A stretch of DNA of 64,000 bases. Source: Pseudomonas viridiflava. GTDB taxonomy: Bacteria > Pseudomonadota > Gammaproteobacteria > Pseudomonadales > Pseudomonadaceae. Location of the stretch: contig NZ_UTVH01000095.1 of assembly GCF_900585905.1 (NCBI RefSeq), positions 186,001 to 250,000 on the forward strand, in the 5' to 3' direction. Positions 1-8,165 of the stretch are shown here, piece after piece (position 1 is the first letter of the stretch; every line of letters starts with the position of its first letter). A program made the translations under genes and the position numbers. A model generated the notes under the pieces. That model searched no databases. It was given only the letters and a program-made list of their open reading frames with translations, and had not been told where the DNA came from.

Positions 1-34
1 AAAGCGGCAGGCTTTGCGCCTGCCGCTTTTGTTT
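1..34. terminator. Intrinsic terminator, strong GC hairpin
   Basis: Bases 1-12 pair perfectly with 18-29 (AAAGCGGCAGGC with its complement) around a five-base loop, followed by a T-rich tail to base 34. It most likely ends a plus-strand gene lying left of the window, and it may also help to insulate the end of the minus-strand sensor kinase that stops at base 80. Confidence 0.8.
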
Positions 35-79
35 TCACGCCTTCACCCTCCCGGTGCGTTCCGTCTTCTAGTTCTGCCC

Positions 80-1543
80 TCACTCAAAGCAGCTCAGCTG
101 CTCGCATATCGCGCCTTCCAGTTCCATCATTGCTGACTCGATTGCCCGCTGCCGCTCGCCTATGACGTCTGGCGTTGCAGATCGTGCGCAGGCGGCTTCC
201 AGCGCCTTGCAGCAATCGATCACCGGGTCGGCCCGAATGATCAGCGCAGCTCCCTTGATCTTGTGCGCCATCTGGCTGAGCGCCTCTGGTTGCTCAGGTG
301 CCAGCATCATCAACGCCTGGCGATCCTCCTTACAGCTTCTCAGCAACTGCTCCAGCAGGCGGCGAACCATCTCCGGACGGTCTCCGGTCAGTGCACTCAC
401 GCTGCTCATGTTCAACGCGGCAACCGCCTGCGTGGGTTCGCTCCGAGCCATTTCTGGCGCGTGTGACGGCTGCACTGGCAGGTTGTCCAGCCGATCGCTC
501 AAGGACGCCAGCCCGATGGGCTTGAACAGGCAATCATCCATGCCCGCTTCCCGGCAACGCTGCCGCTCTTCCGGCTGGGCATTGGCGGTGAAGCCCCAGA
601 TGATGCAGCGCTCCTGCTGGCGATGTGCTTCATCGCCGCGGATAGCCCGGGTGAGATCGTAGCCATTCATCACCGGCATATTGCAGTCGGTCACTACCAG
701 ATCGAAGTGATCCTGCCGCCACAGGTTCAGGCCCTGCGCGCCCTGTTCCGCCACGACGCAGCGATGACCGAGAAATTCCAGCTGCTGGCAGAGCAGCAGC
801 GAGTTGGCCGGATGGTCGTCAACCACCAGAATCCGCAGGGCAGAGGTGGCCTGACGAACGCTCTCCTGCTGCGCAGTTGAGGTTGCCAAAGGTTGCAGGG
901 TCAGCACATTGAAGGTCATGTGCACGTGTGTGCCCTGGCCTGGCTGGCTGCTCAGCTGCAGGTTGCCGCCCATCATTTCGCACAGGCTGCGGCAGATGAC
1001 CAGTCCCAGGCCCGCACCGGTTCGCGGCTGCTGACCGTTGTCGTCAGCCTGCGCAAAGGGCTGAAACAGTCGACGCTGATCCGCTTCGCTGATGCCGATG
1101 CCGCTGTCTTCGATGCGCACGTGGACCAGCAGCTGGTCCGGTTCGCTGCATGGCTCCGTATGCAGGGCAATTCTGATCTGCCCCTTCTCGGTGAATTTGA
1201 TTGCGTTGCTGGTCAGGTTGGACAGGATCTGCTTGAAGCGCAGAGGATCAATGAGAACATCAGTGTTCAGCCCGCTGTCGAGCTCCAGCAGCAGGCTGAG
1301 GCTTTTCTGTCGGGCGAGACCATCGAACACCCGCACCACCGACTCCACCAACGCCCTCAGGTTGGCGCGCTCTGGGCTCAAGGTCAGCTTGCCGGATTCG
1401 ATGCGGGCGATATCAAGAATGTCACCGATCAGCTCCAGCAGATCTTTTGCCGAACTGTAGGCCACCTCCACCGAAGAGCGGTCGAGCTGCCCCTGATCGG
1501 CGCGCTTGAGCGCCAGTTCGAGCATGCCGATGACCGCGAACAT
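80..1543 (-). CDS. 3' part of a split BvgS-type hybrid sensor kinase: ATPase, receiver and Hpt domains
   Basis: This is the C-terminal part of a hybrid histidine kinase whose N-terminal part lies at 13785-15995. Visible order: end of the HisKA helix (VIGMLELAL onward), a HATPase with N-box (LSNLTSNAIKFTEKG), G1 (EDSGIGI) and G2 (GAGLGLV), a receiver with VVDDHP, phospho-acceptor Asp in DLVVTDCNMPV and the KPI lysine, and an Hpt domain with AHKIKGAA. The HEIRTP phospho-acceptor histidine is missing and sits in the other part. The apparent ATG at 1543 belongs to the inserted element, not to the original gene, and no ribosome-binding site precedes it, so expression from this start is doubtful. 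Host sequence begins at the CGCG core, 1535-1538. Precise excision of the element would rejoin the frame. Confidence 0.9.
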   Translation of the reverse strand: MFAVIGMLELALKRADQGQLDRSSVEVAYSSAKDLLELIGDILDIARIESGKLTLSPERANLRALVESVVRVFDGLARQKSLSLLLELDSGLNTDVLIDPLRFKQILSNLTSNAIKFTEKGQIRIALHTEPCSEPDQLLVHVRIEDSGIGISEADQRRLFQPFAQADDNGQQPRTGAGLGLVICRSLCEMMGGNLQLSSQPGQGTHVHMTFNVLTLQPLATSTAQQESVRQATSALRILVVDDHPANSLLLCQQLEFLGHRCVVAEQGAQGLNLWRQDHFDLVVTDCNMPVMNGYDLTRAIRGDEAHRQQERCIIWGFTANAQPEERQRCREAGMDDCLFKPIGLASLSDRLDNLPVQPSHAPEMARSEPTQAVAALNMSSVSALTGDRPEMVRRLLEQLLRSCKEDRQALMMLAPEQPEALSQMAHKIKGAALIIRADPVIDCCKALEAACARSATPDVIGERQRAIESAMMELEGAICEQLSCFE

Positions 1544-1562
1544 GTACGCAGTGTTATAATTT
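1511..1562. other. attL-type junction of the serine-integrase element
   Basis: Left of the core CGCG (1535-1538) is kinase coding sequence; right of it is element DNA (AACATGTACGCAGTGTTAT). The element side matches, inverted, the sequence at 13767-13790. Joining the two element ends gives an imperfect palindrome of about 50 bases centred on CGCG, which is the form expected of a serine integrase attP. Confidence 0.75.
1530..1559 (+). promoter_or_regulatory. Candidate junction promoter for the serine recombinase
   Basis: A perfect TATAAT (1554-1559) from the element lies 18 bases downstream of ATGACC (1530-1535), a 4/6 match to the -35 consensus supplied by host DNA. Transcription would start near 1566, just ahead of the recombinase start at 1588. 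In the circular form the -35 window would come from the other element end and matches worse. Confidence 0.4.
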
Positions 1563-1587
1563 TGTCTTGATCCGTATGGAGATCGGG

Positions 1588-3252
1588 ATGAAGCAGCAGG
1601 CGTTCAGTTATGTAAGGTTCTCGGCGAGGTCACAACGCAGTGGGGATTCCCTACGCCGCCAGACAGATATGGTTTCGACTTGGCTGCTGCAAAATCCCGA
1701 GTATGAACTGTCGCCGCTGCGTTTCGAAGACCTGGGTCGGTCTGGTTATTCAGGTGCTCACTTAGAAAATGCTTTCGGTCGCCTACTCGCTGCTGTAGAG
1801 ACGGGAGCCATACCAAGCGGGTCGACCATCCTGATTGAAGCAATCGACCGTGCAGGACGTATGGAGCCAATGGACATGCTGCCGTTGGTTTCAAGGATCG
1901 TGAAAGCTGGCGTAGATATCGTTACGTTGGACGATGGCATCAGGTACGACAAGAAGTCAGCGAACAGTAACCACCTTTTCTTGTTGGTCGCAAAGGTGCA
2001 GCAGGCTTACAACTACTCAGAAAACTTGAGTCGCCGCGTGCTCGCAGCATATGAAAAGAAGCGAGAGGTCGCTCGTTCCGGTGTTGCAGTGGGACGTCGA
2101 ACACCCCTATGGCTCACCTCTGAGTTTCCGAACGGCAAGGGAACGCCGCCAGTCGTCACGTTGAGGGATGACATCGCCCCATACGTTGCTCAGGCGTTTG
2201 AAGATTACGCCGCTGGCTTAGGCGAACGTCGCATCCTGACACGCCTGCGTGCTCAGAATGACGAGTTTAAAACGGTGAGCTTCAGCACTATAAAGCGTTG
2301 GCTAAATAACCCTGTCGCTGTTGGTCGCTGGAATGACATCGAGGATGTATACCCGCCAGTGGTATCCAAGGAGCTTTGGTTTCGCGTGCAGAAGAAGCTG
2401 AAGGAGGTGAGCAAGCCTAAATCGGCCAGCTCGCGATATTTACTTTCAGGGCTCGTGAGATGTGCACGGTGCGGCAAAAATTACTGTGTAACTGGGCAGA
2501 ACGCAGCACTACGCATGATGTGCATTACTCGTCACCATTTTGGCGCAGGCTCTAACGGCTGTGCGAACAAACGCAGCATTCCGTATGCCGTGCTTGATTA
2601 CATTAGGTCTCAAACCGCCCACGCTGCTCTGCTGCGAGCATCCCAAAGCAAGACGCTCAGTCAGTCCGAGAAGCGGCTTATTGAGATAGACGGTCAGCTA
2701 ACCGACTTGCACAGACAGAGTGAACGAGCTGCGGAAGGACTTGCCGCCTACGGTATGTTGCCAGCCATCAAAGCTGTATTAGATCGCGTGAGCGATGGCG
2801 TCGTGGCGCTGGAACAGGAACGAGCACTGTTGAAGGCAACGCCAGTGGAGACAACTCTGGACGATATGATTGGCGAGGAAGACATCCTTCTTGATGACGA
2901 CCCAGAACGATTAACGGCATTAATGAGAAATGTAGCCTATGCAATGATTGTAGATGATCGTACGATTACGGTGAAAGAGCAGAGTGTATTCAATAACCTG
3001 CCTGAGCAGACCTATCGATTTCTCGGCACGGATCGGGTTAAGGGTGTATTCAAGCTTAGAGAGAATGACGGGCCACTCCTTGAGATACCTAACCTTCATT
3101 CCAAGGTGCAGAAGGCCGAAATAGCTGCTAACGATGCACAGGAAGCCCGCTATCAATCTGGCGATCTTGAAAGAACTCTCTTTAATTGGAACGCTGAAAC
3201 GGGTGAGATTAACTACTTATCAGGCCCTCTGCCAGAGAACATCGGCGACTGA
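1588..3252 (+). CDS. Large serine recombinase (integrase) of the element
   Basis: 554 residues from ATG 1588, chosen because GGAG sits six bases upstream; a TTG at 1567 would add seven residues. The N-terminal resolvase domain has YVRFS with probable catalytic Ser12 and DSLRRQ, then the IEAIDRAGR stretch. A recombinase domain follows (residues about 180-260: ILTRLRAQN, TIKRWLNNPVAVGRW). A zinc-ribbon is visible near 298-335 (CARCGKNY, then MCITRHHF, GCANKRS), followed by a coiled-coil segment. This is the standard architecture of phage-type large serine integrases. It directs integration at the attachment site in the kinase gene; excision by this family normally needs a directionality factor, which is probably one of the small element genes. 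Confidence 0.9.
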   Translation: MKQQAFSYVRFSARSQRSGDSLRRQTDMVSTWLLQNPEYELSPLRFEDLGRSGYSGAHLENAFGRLLAAVETGAIPSGSTILIEAIDRAGRMEPMDMLPLVSRIVKAGVDIVTLDDGIRYDKKSANSNHLFLLVAKVQQAYNYSENLSRRVLAAYEKKREVARSGVAVGRRTPLWLTSEFPNGKGTPPVVTLRDDIAPYVAQAFEDYAAGLGERRILTRLRAQNDEFKTVSFSTIKRWLNNPVAVGRWNDIEDVYPPVVSKELWFRVQKKLKEVSKPKSASSRYLLSGLVRCARCGKNYCVTGQNAALRMMCITRHHFGAGSNGCANKRSIPYAVLDYIRSQTAHAALLRASQSKTLSQSEKRLIEIDGQLTDLHRQSERAAEGLAAYGMLPAIKAVLDRVSDGVVALEQERALLKATPVETTLDDMIGEEDILLDDDPERLTALMRNVAYAMIVDDRTITVKEQSVFNNLPEQTYRFLGTDRVKGVFKLRENDGPLLEIPNLHSKVQKAEIAANDAQEARYQSGDLERTLFNWNAETGEINYLSGPLPENIGD

Positions 3253-3325
3253 CAATTTCCCGTGTTATGTGTGTAACTTCCCGGCAGGCCGGACAGCACA
3301 GTGCCGATACACTACCGTCCGTCAG

Positions 3326-3526
3326 TTATTTGTTGATATATGCTCTCAAATGAGAATATTTCTTGACAGCAGGGCACTGTCGTGTTAGACTAGTGTGTAA
3401 ATAGAGAACAATAAAAAAACAAACCGCAACCCCCAAAAATATCTTCGATTTTACAAATTCATAGCCCAGACCAACGCCTGCCTCTTCTCGGGTTAGTTGC
3501 GTTTGGGCCTCTGATAGATCAGGCAC
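3326..3526 (-). CDS. Possible small membrane protein
   Basis: A 66-codon frame starts at GTG (3526) with AGGAGG eight bases upstream. It has one clear hydrophobic segment (IFLGVAVCFFIVLYL) and a basic C-terminus. The frame stays open for about 30 more codons upstream without another usual start codon. It overlaps, on the opposite strand, a good plus-strand promoter (3363-3391), so either the gene or the promoter may be fortuitous. I do not recognise the family. Confidence 0.3.
   Translation of the reverse strand: MPDLSEAQTQLTREEAGVGLGYEFVKSKIFLGVAVCFFIVLYLHTSLTRQCPAVKKYSHLRAYINK
3363..3391 (+). promoter_or_regulatory. Sigma-70-type promoter
   Basis: A perfect TTGACA (3363-3368), a 17-base spacer and TAGACT (3386-3391). 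Transcription would begin near 3398. The next gene starts only at 3779, so the transcript has a leader of about 380 bases, interrupted by a hairpin at 3678-3699. Confidence 0.6.
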
Positions 3527-3704
3527 TCCAAGAGCCTCCTCGTACCCAAGCTGTGGTATTGATCGAATACAGTTAGAGTTTCGTGGTTGTGACTCGCAGC
3601 TTCGCCTTAAGCTTTTAAGCTCTCTTCAAGCATAGGCACAAATTCCTAAAGCAAGACGCTCCCGGCATCGGAGTATTAAAGGTCACGCAAGTGGCCTTTG
3701 TTTT
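3398..3704 (+). ncRNA. Candidate non-coding transcript or attenuated leader ending in a terminator
   Basis: This plus-strand stretch of about 305 bases begins at a good promoter and ends in AAAGGTCAC, GCAA, GTGGCCTTT (3678-3699, nine pairs with one G-T, GNRA loop) followed by GTTTT. It contains no convincing plus-strand open frame. It may be a small RNA of the element or a regulated leader for the operon starting at 3779. The hairpin alone could also end recombinase transcription. Confidence 0.3.
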
Positions 3705-3778
3705 ATCCAAATTAATCCGCGTAAGCGCTCGTAACCAATATGACTAACCAAACCACCTAATTCATAGGAGCTAAATCT

Positions 3779-4066
3779 ATGGCAACAAGAAACTGTGCTC
3801 GTTGTGGCACGCCTTTTCAGTTAAGGCCTCAAGGCCAACACGCGAAGTTCTGTTCAACAGCTTGCAGGGTCGCTGCCAGCAAGCAGCGCAACCTTGAACA
3901 AACCACGCTTGTGCTACAGGTTGGCGGCGTAACGATAACCATCGCTGACCTTCCCAAACACATTGATCCCACCAGTCTAAGACAGACCATCCTTGAAACT
4001 TGCGGCGAAGAACTACTCGCTGCGATTAAGAAGCTATACCCACAACCAATAGGAGAAACAAAATGA
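3779..4066 (+). CDS. Small zinc-ribbon protein, first of three in the element
   Basis: 95 residues. The N-terminus has CARCGTPF followed by FCSTACR, a C-x2-C ... FC-x3-C zinc-ribbon also seen in the genes at 7992 and 8134. The remainder is not recognised. ATAGGAG precedes the ATG. Its stop overlaps the next start as ATGA, so it opens a translationally coupled operon that runs through the tape-measure gene. A DNA- or RNA-binding role is plausible but inferred only from the motif. Confidence 0.75.
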   Translation: MATRNCARCGTPFQLRPQGQHAKFCSTACRVAASKQRNLEQTTLVLQVGGVTITIADLPKHIDPTSLRQTILETCGEELLAAIKKLYPQPIGETK

Positions 4067-4575
4067 GTGCACTTAAACAGATTGACAAGAAAGAGTTAGC
4101 TGCCCGTAAGAAAGCAGAAGAGGTTTATTTTAGGACGCGTATCAATGGCATCAGCGCTATGACGGCTCAAGAATCCACCATATATGACACCGGTGTATCA
4201 TTGGTGAAAGGTGCAATTGCACCTATTCTTTGCAACAGTATTTATTCTGTGCTACCAGCATTCGTGGAACATCAGGCCAAAGGGTACACACTGCACGATT
4301 CCCTTGAAATTTCCGCTGTCGGGCCTCTTGCGTTCGAATTCTTTATGGTTCGTCCAGAAGCCGATATTCAGCAAGATTTGATTGAAGTGTTTCAGCAAGT
4401 GGAGCAGGAGTATCGTTCAGAGATTGATAGCTATAACGCTGCCATTCTTCAGAGAGAAATTGATTTACAAGTAGAGCGCGAGATTCGTCTTGAACAGAAG
4501 CAACAAACCGACGCTGAACAAGCTCGCCGTGATCGTATTACACAAGAAGTTCGACAAGCACTGGGGGCAAAATGA
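4063..4575 (+). CDS. Unknown protein upstream of the tape-measure gene
   Basis: 170 residues, not recognised. The start is highly charged (IDKKELAARKKAEEVYF), the middle more hydrophobic (LVKGAIAPILCNSIYSVL), and the C-terminal 60 residues are Glu/Arg/Gln-rich and probably coiled coil. It overlaps both neighbours by ATGA. In tailed phages the genes just before the tape measure encode tail assembly chaperones or tube proteins; position alone suggests such a role here, and sequence does not confirm it. Confidence 0.7.
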   Translation: MSALKQIDKKELAARKKAEEVYFRTRINGISAMTAQESTIYDTGVSLVKGAIAPILCNSIYSVLPAFVEHQAKGYTLHDSLEISAVGPLAFEFFMVRPEADIQQDLIEVFQQVEQEYRSEIDSYNAAILQREIDLQVEREIRLEQKQQTDAEQARRDRITQEVRQALGAK

Positions 4576-4796
4576 TAGACGCCCTGACTCGCGCATTATT
4601 GCTGAAGTACGACCCTGATAACAAAGCACTACAGAAGGCTCCAGAGAACTCTGTAGGGGTCGCTGTTACGAAAGCAGCATACGAGCTACCCCTCATAACC
4701 AGAATTGCCATAGCGAAGTTACAGGGGCTTCCTGAGCTGGTTATCGTCGCACTCGAAAGACAACTTGCCGCAGGACTAACCAAGGAGCGCATATGA
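4572..4796 (+). CDS. Small unknown protein in the tape-measure operon
   Basis: 74 residues (MIDALTRALLLKYDPDN start), not recognised. It is coupled by ATGA overlaps to the genes on both sides. It is mostly hydrophobic and helical in appearance. Its conserved position immediately before the tape-measure gene and the overlaps argue that it is translated as part of the same functional group. Confidence 0.65.
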   Translation: MIDALTRALLLKYDPDNKALQKAPENSVGVAVTKAAYELPLITRIAIAKLQGLPELVIVALERQLAAGLTKERI

Positions 4797-5173
4797 TTGA
4801 AAAATATCTACCAAGACTACTTGCCGCAGGGCCATACTTCGAAACCGTATTACTGAAAGACATCACCAGCGCCAGAACCTTCCTCGGTGCATTCCGTACA
4901 AGATTGAAAGCACTTGATGTAACACAGCATCCCTTCAAAGAATTCTGGTTTAAAACTGTCGATGGCGTGGTTTTGTCAATTAGCGGACCTATGTTGATAA
5001 TTCAGTTATTCAAGATGTTTCTCGCTGAGTATGATGGGCATTACTTCCGAGGGTTCGAGACGACTCATTCAAGTCATGGGCCAGTGAAGTTCGAGAGAGC
5101 CTTGAATGAGTCGTTTCTGAGTTACACACCGCCTACCGGTGATCACGAACGCTGCCACGGAGGTTCGTACTAA
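4793..5173 (+). CDS. Unknown protein directly upstream of the tape-measure gene
   Basis: 126 residues, not recognised. It has a hydrophobic centre (GVVLSISGPMLIIQLFKMFLAEY) and a His/Gly-rich end. The start overlaps the previous stop as ATGA, and its stop overlaps the tape-measure start as TAATG. Candidate tail-related protein by position only. Confidence 0.65.
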   Translation: MIEKYLPRLLAAGPYFETVLLKDITSARTFLGAFRTRLKALDVTQHPFKEFWFKTVDGVVLSISGPMLIIQLFKMFLAEYDGHYFRGFETTHSSHGPVKFERALNESFLSYTPPTGDHERCHGGSY

Positions 5174-7350
5174 TGTCTGGTATCAATCAAGAAGTAATTG
5201 CGAAACTTGTCGGGCAGCTCAATTTCCTCGTAGATACGAGTGGGCTTCAGCGCTTTCAGCGTGGTCTTGAAGCGACTCGGCAGCGAATGGTGGAAATGGC
5301 TAAACAAGCTGACCATCTGTCACAGAAGCTTAGCTCCAAGATGGGTCTAAAGGTTGACACAAAGGCTCGTGACAAGCTGGATAAGCAAGTTAGAACATCA
5401 CTTGATCGTGAATTGCGTGGCGAAGTACTTCTACAGAAGGCAAGACGCGCGACGTTTACCGCAGAGCTTGCTGGGCAGAAGCTCCAGTTTGCCGGACAGC
5501 GTGAATCAGCGTTTCTCACCACGCAGACCTTGAAGGATCGTCAGCAAATGGCAGTCCTTGCAGCCAAAGAGCAACGTGCAGAACAGGCGAGGCTTAAGGT
5601 GCAAGGGCAAGCGATCAAGAATCAAGATGCTCTTACACAGGCTAAGGGCAGGCAAGCCCGCATAGAAGCGATGCACGCGCAGCAAGTGCAACGCACGCTC
5701 AATCTGCAAGCTCAGCAACAACGCACCCTAACGGCGACACAGAAGCTTGAGCAGTCGATGCAGCAAGCTCGTGAGCGTGGTCAGCGTCAGGCTCAGAAGT
5801 TTGTTGATTTACAGCAGGCGGCAAAGGTACGCGCACAGCGTCAGGATGTAGCACACCAACAACGTCAAGAAAGATTTGAGTGGGCACAGACACGGCAAGC
5901 CCAGTGGCAGGCCAATCAGAACAAGCCTGAACGGTCTAGCGGGTTCCTGGGGCTTGGTACAGCGGGCTTGGCCGTTGGCGGTGCTGCAGCTGGTGTTGCT
6001 GCAATTGTCGCCGCTGTGAACGCTCTGGGCGAGCGAATGAGCGCCACACAGACGAGGGTAAGCGACAGTCAACAGTTCTCCAACGTACTCGATCAGGCCG
6101 GTGGGAATAACGTTGCTAATCAAAAGTATGTTGCAAACGAGTTCGTTCGTATCGGGCAAAAGTTTGGTACAGCGCTGGATATCGATAGTGCAAAGATGTT
6201 CCGTACATTTGTTATGGCGGAAACTGCAAGGGGCAATAGCCTAACAAAGGCTGTTAGCACATTTGAAACGCGTCAGGCTGCTTTCCGTGGTGCTGGCATG
6301 ACTCGTGAAGAACAGAGTCGAGCCAGTCTTCAATTGCAGCAAATCATGGGCAAGTCTCAAGGCGATAGAGAAGATTTAAATACCTTCACAGAAGCCGCAC
6401 CGCTGCTTATTGAGCCAATTCGGCGAGCGTGGGCAGAGCGTAATAAGCATAAGCTTGACGGAAATCTTGAGAAGGATTTCAGAGCAAGCACCACAAAGGG
6501 CAATCTTAAAAGTGTCGACTTCACCAGAGGCATCGAGCTTTTCGTAAAAGAAAACGCTGTGGCGATACAACGTCAGTCTGACAGTATTTCTGCTAATGCC
6601 ACGAGGCTGAGCAACCAGCAGTTTCTGCAACAACAGGGAATTGATAAAAACCCTGAGCTGATCGATGCAATCAATGCTCGGATCAAATCCGAACAGGAAC
6701 TTAATGAAGCAATGGCGCCGCTGAAAGAAACTTCAGCCAAGCTGGATATTGCTTTGAACAAGCTAATGACTTCACTTCTGGGCTGGGTCTTCGGGAAAGA
6801 TGGTACATCCCAGACTAACGCTACAAAGATTGATACTCTCAGTCCAGACAAGTCTGCAATCGATCTACAAGCGCTCACAGGCGTCGATGTTGACTCAAGC
6901 AAGGCCACGCAACAAGACCCGATAGATCGTGCCTACAGATGGCTTACAGGAGCTTCAAAGTATGACGAAGGACCTGCAACTCAGATGAGAGCAAAACAAC
7001 TTGATATTGGCGCTATGAGCTTCCCTAAACTGGACGCTTCGATTTTTGCCCAACCAGCTATTGATGGCAAGTTCAATCAGATCGCTCGCAATATGCAACC
7101 ACTGGCGGCACCTGAGCTGTCTTTCCGTGCAGTTCAAAGAATCTTTGGTGACACGCCCGCAAACTCTCAGGCAACGGTGAATAACAACAATACACCAATC
7201 AACGTGACGAATAATGTAACGGTGAATGCTCAAACTGGATCAAGTGCTGAGGAAATTAGCACACTGGTAGAACGCAGTCTAAGTGATAAGACTCGGGAAG
7301 TGTTTAGGGGGATTCTGGGCGAGCACCAAATGCCACAGGATACCGAATGA
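5173..7350 (+). CDS. Phage tail tape-measure protein
   Basis: 725 residues. The N-terminus (LVGQLNFLVDTSGLQRFQRGL) is the usual start of tape-measure proteins, which set tail length and line the tail tube. Residues about 60-250 are Gln/Arg/Ala-rich coiled coil with many QQ repeats, and a hydrophobic glycine/alanine-rich segment lies near 258-286. The C-terminus has NVTNNVTVN and then EEISTLVERSLSDK, a typical tape-measure ending. The frame is intact and coupled to its neighbours. No tail tube, baseplate, capsid, portal or terminase gene is present in the element, which is odd for a tape-measure carrier. At 725 residues it would suit a short-to-medium tail. Confidence 0.8.
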   Translation: MSGINQEVIAKLVGQLNFLVDTSGLQRFQRGLEATRQRMVEMAKQADHLSQKLSSKMGLKVDTKARDKLDKQVRTSLDRELRGEVLLQKARRATFTAELAGQKLQFAGQRESAFLTTQTLKDRQQMAVLAAKEQRAEQARLKVQGQAIKNQDALTQAKGRQARIEAMHAQQVQRTLNLQAQQQRTLTATQKLEQSMQQARERGQRQAQKFVDLQQAAKVRAQRQDVAHQQRQERFEWAQTRQAQWQANQNKPERSSGFLGLGTAGLAVGGAAAGVAAIVAAVNALGERMSATQTRVSDSQQFSNVLDQAGGNNVANQKYVANEFVRIGQKFGTALDIDSAKMFRTFVMAETARGNSLTKAVSTFETRQAAFRGAGMTREEQSRASLQLQQIMGKSQGDREDLNTFTEAAPLLIEPIRRAWAERNKHKLDGNLEKDFRASTTKGNLKSVDFTRGIELFVKENAVAIQRQSDSISANATRLSNQQFLQQQGIDKNPELIDAINARIKSEQELNEAMAPLKETSAKLDIALNKLMTSLLGWVFGKDGTSQTNATKIDTLSPDKSAIDLQALTGVDVDSSKATQQDPIDRAYRWLTGASKYDEGPATQMRAKQLDIGAMSFPKLDASIFAQPAIDGKFNQIARNMQPLAAPELSFRAVQRIFGDTPANSQATVNNNNTPINVTNNVTVNAQTGSSAEEISTLVERSLSDKTREVFRGILGEHQMPQDTE

Positions 7351-7637
7351 CCAGTAAATGGTTAAAGGCGTTGGTGCTCTGTTCTATTCTCCAAATAGTA
7401 ACAAGCTTAGGCGCCATGGTTTCCCTAAGTGAACATAACTCAGCGATGACTCGGGAGTATACGTTTTTGGCTGAACAGAACGCTCACGCCTTTACCAGTG
7501 CAAGCGTTCTCGACCTCTACAACCAGATACAGCGAGAAATGCAGAACAACCGTCTTGCAACGACTAAAGAAATCACCCGTGCCATTGAATTGAATAATGC
7601 ACGGCGTGATTCACCCATTTTACAGGAGAATCAATAA
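7347..7637 (+). CDS. Small membrane-anchored or exported protein after the tape measure
   Basis: 96 residues, not recognised. The N-terminus has a lysine followed by a hydrophobic stretch (ALVLCSILQIVTSLGAMV) that could be a signal anchor; the rest is charged and helical (LYNQIQREMQNN). It overlaps the tape-measure stop by ATGA. In phages, small membrane proteins near the tape measure can be tail-tip or lysis-related; nothing here decides that. Confidence 0.65.
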   Translation: MTSKWLKALVLCSILQIVTSLGAMVSLSEHNSAMTREYTFLAEQNAHAFTSASVLDLYNQIQREMQNNRLATTKEITRAIELNNARRDSPILQENQ

Positions 7638-7861
7638 TGTTTATTGGAGACAGTAAAAATGCTGTTCCATACAATCAAATCGCAGCACAGCCAGAACTTG
7701 AGCAACGTTGTGCCGATTACTTGGCCCTGGCATATGGCAAAGCTGTTGCACACGCGATACCTATTGCACAGCGTGAAATCCATGTCGGGGTCTTGTACGG
7801 ATACACCGAGGCTCAGACGCAAGAAATGATTCTGGGTATGTACGGGCTACAGCCACTTTGA
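7637..7861 (+). CDS. Small unknown protein ending the tape-measure operon
   Basis: 74 residues, not recognised. It starts within the stop of the previous gene (TAATG). A frame at 7644-7829 that lies across it looks like a shadow. The operon from 3779 to 7861 is thus continuous, every junction being an overlap of one to four bases. Confidence 0.6.
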   Translation: MFIGDSKNAVPYNQIAAQPELEQRCADYLALAYGKAVAHAIPIAQREIHVGVLYGYTEAQTQEMILGMYGLQPL

Positions 7862-7991
7862 AAGAAGTGGCACGACTCTAGTAATAGAATCTAATGATTC
7901 GATACGCCGCAAGCCTTGTTCCATAAGGGCTACAGGCCATTTTCGTGTGCATAAGCATACATACTTTATCCATAACAGAGGTGATCAACTC

Positions 7992-8165
7992 ATGAAGCAA
8001 TGCCAGTGCCAATGCCGCAATTGCGGTCGAGCTTTCACAGTTACCAAGCCTATGCCGTTCTGTTGCGGCACCTGCCGCCAGACGTACCAACACAGACTAT
8101 TAAATCAACCGACGATCCATGTAGGAGTCAACAATGACCAAAGCAGTACCGAGCAACACCAATAA
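7992..8165 (+). CDS. Small zinc-ribbon protein, second of three
   Basis: 57 residues from ATG 7992, chosen because AGAGGTG lies upstream; a start at 7947 lacks such a site. It contains CRNCGRAF and FCCGTCRQ, the same C-x2-C ... FC-x3-C pattern as the genes at 3779 and 8134. It overlaps the next gene by 32 bases. Function unknown; a nucleic-acid-binding regulator or recombination directionality factor is possible. Confidence 0.65.
   Translation: MKQCQCQCRNCGRAFTVTKPMPFCCGTCRQTYQHRLLNQPTIHVGVNNDQSSTEQHQ

Noticed and set aside
1541..1543. ATG of the 3' kinase fragment taken as a true start (MFAVIGM).
   Set aside because: The ATG comes from element DNA at the junction, has no ribosome-binding site and lies one residue before the conserved kinase sequence; the in-frame position looks fortuitous.
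3345..3365. Fur-box-like AATGAGAATATTTCTTG near the 3363 promoter.
   Set aside because: Too few matches to the 19-base Fur consensus and no iron-related gene nearby.
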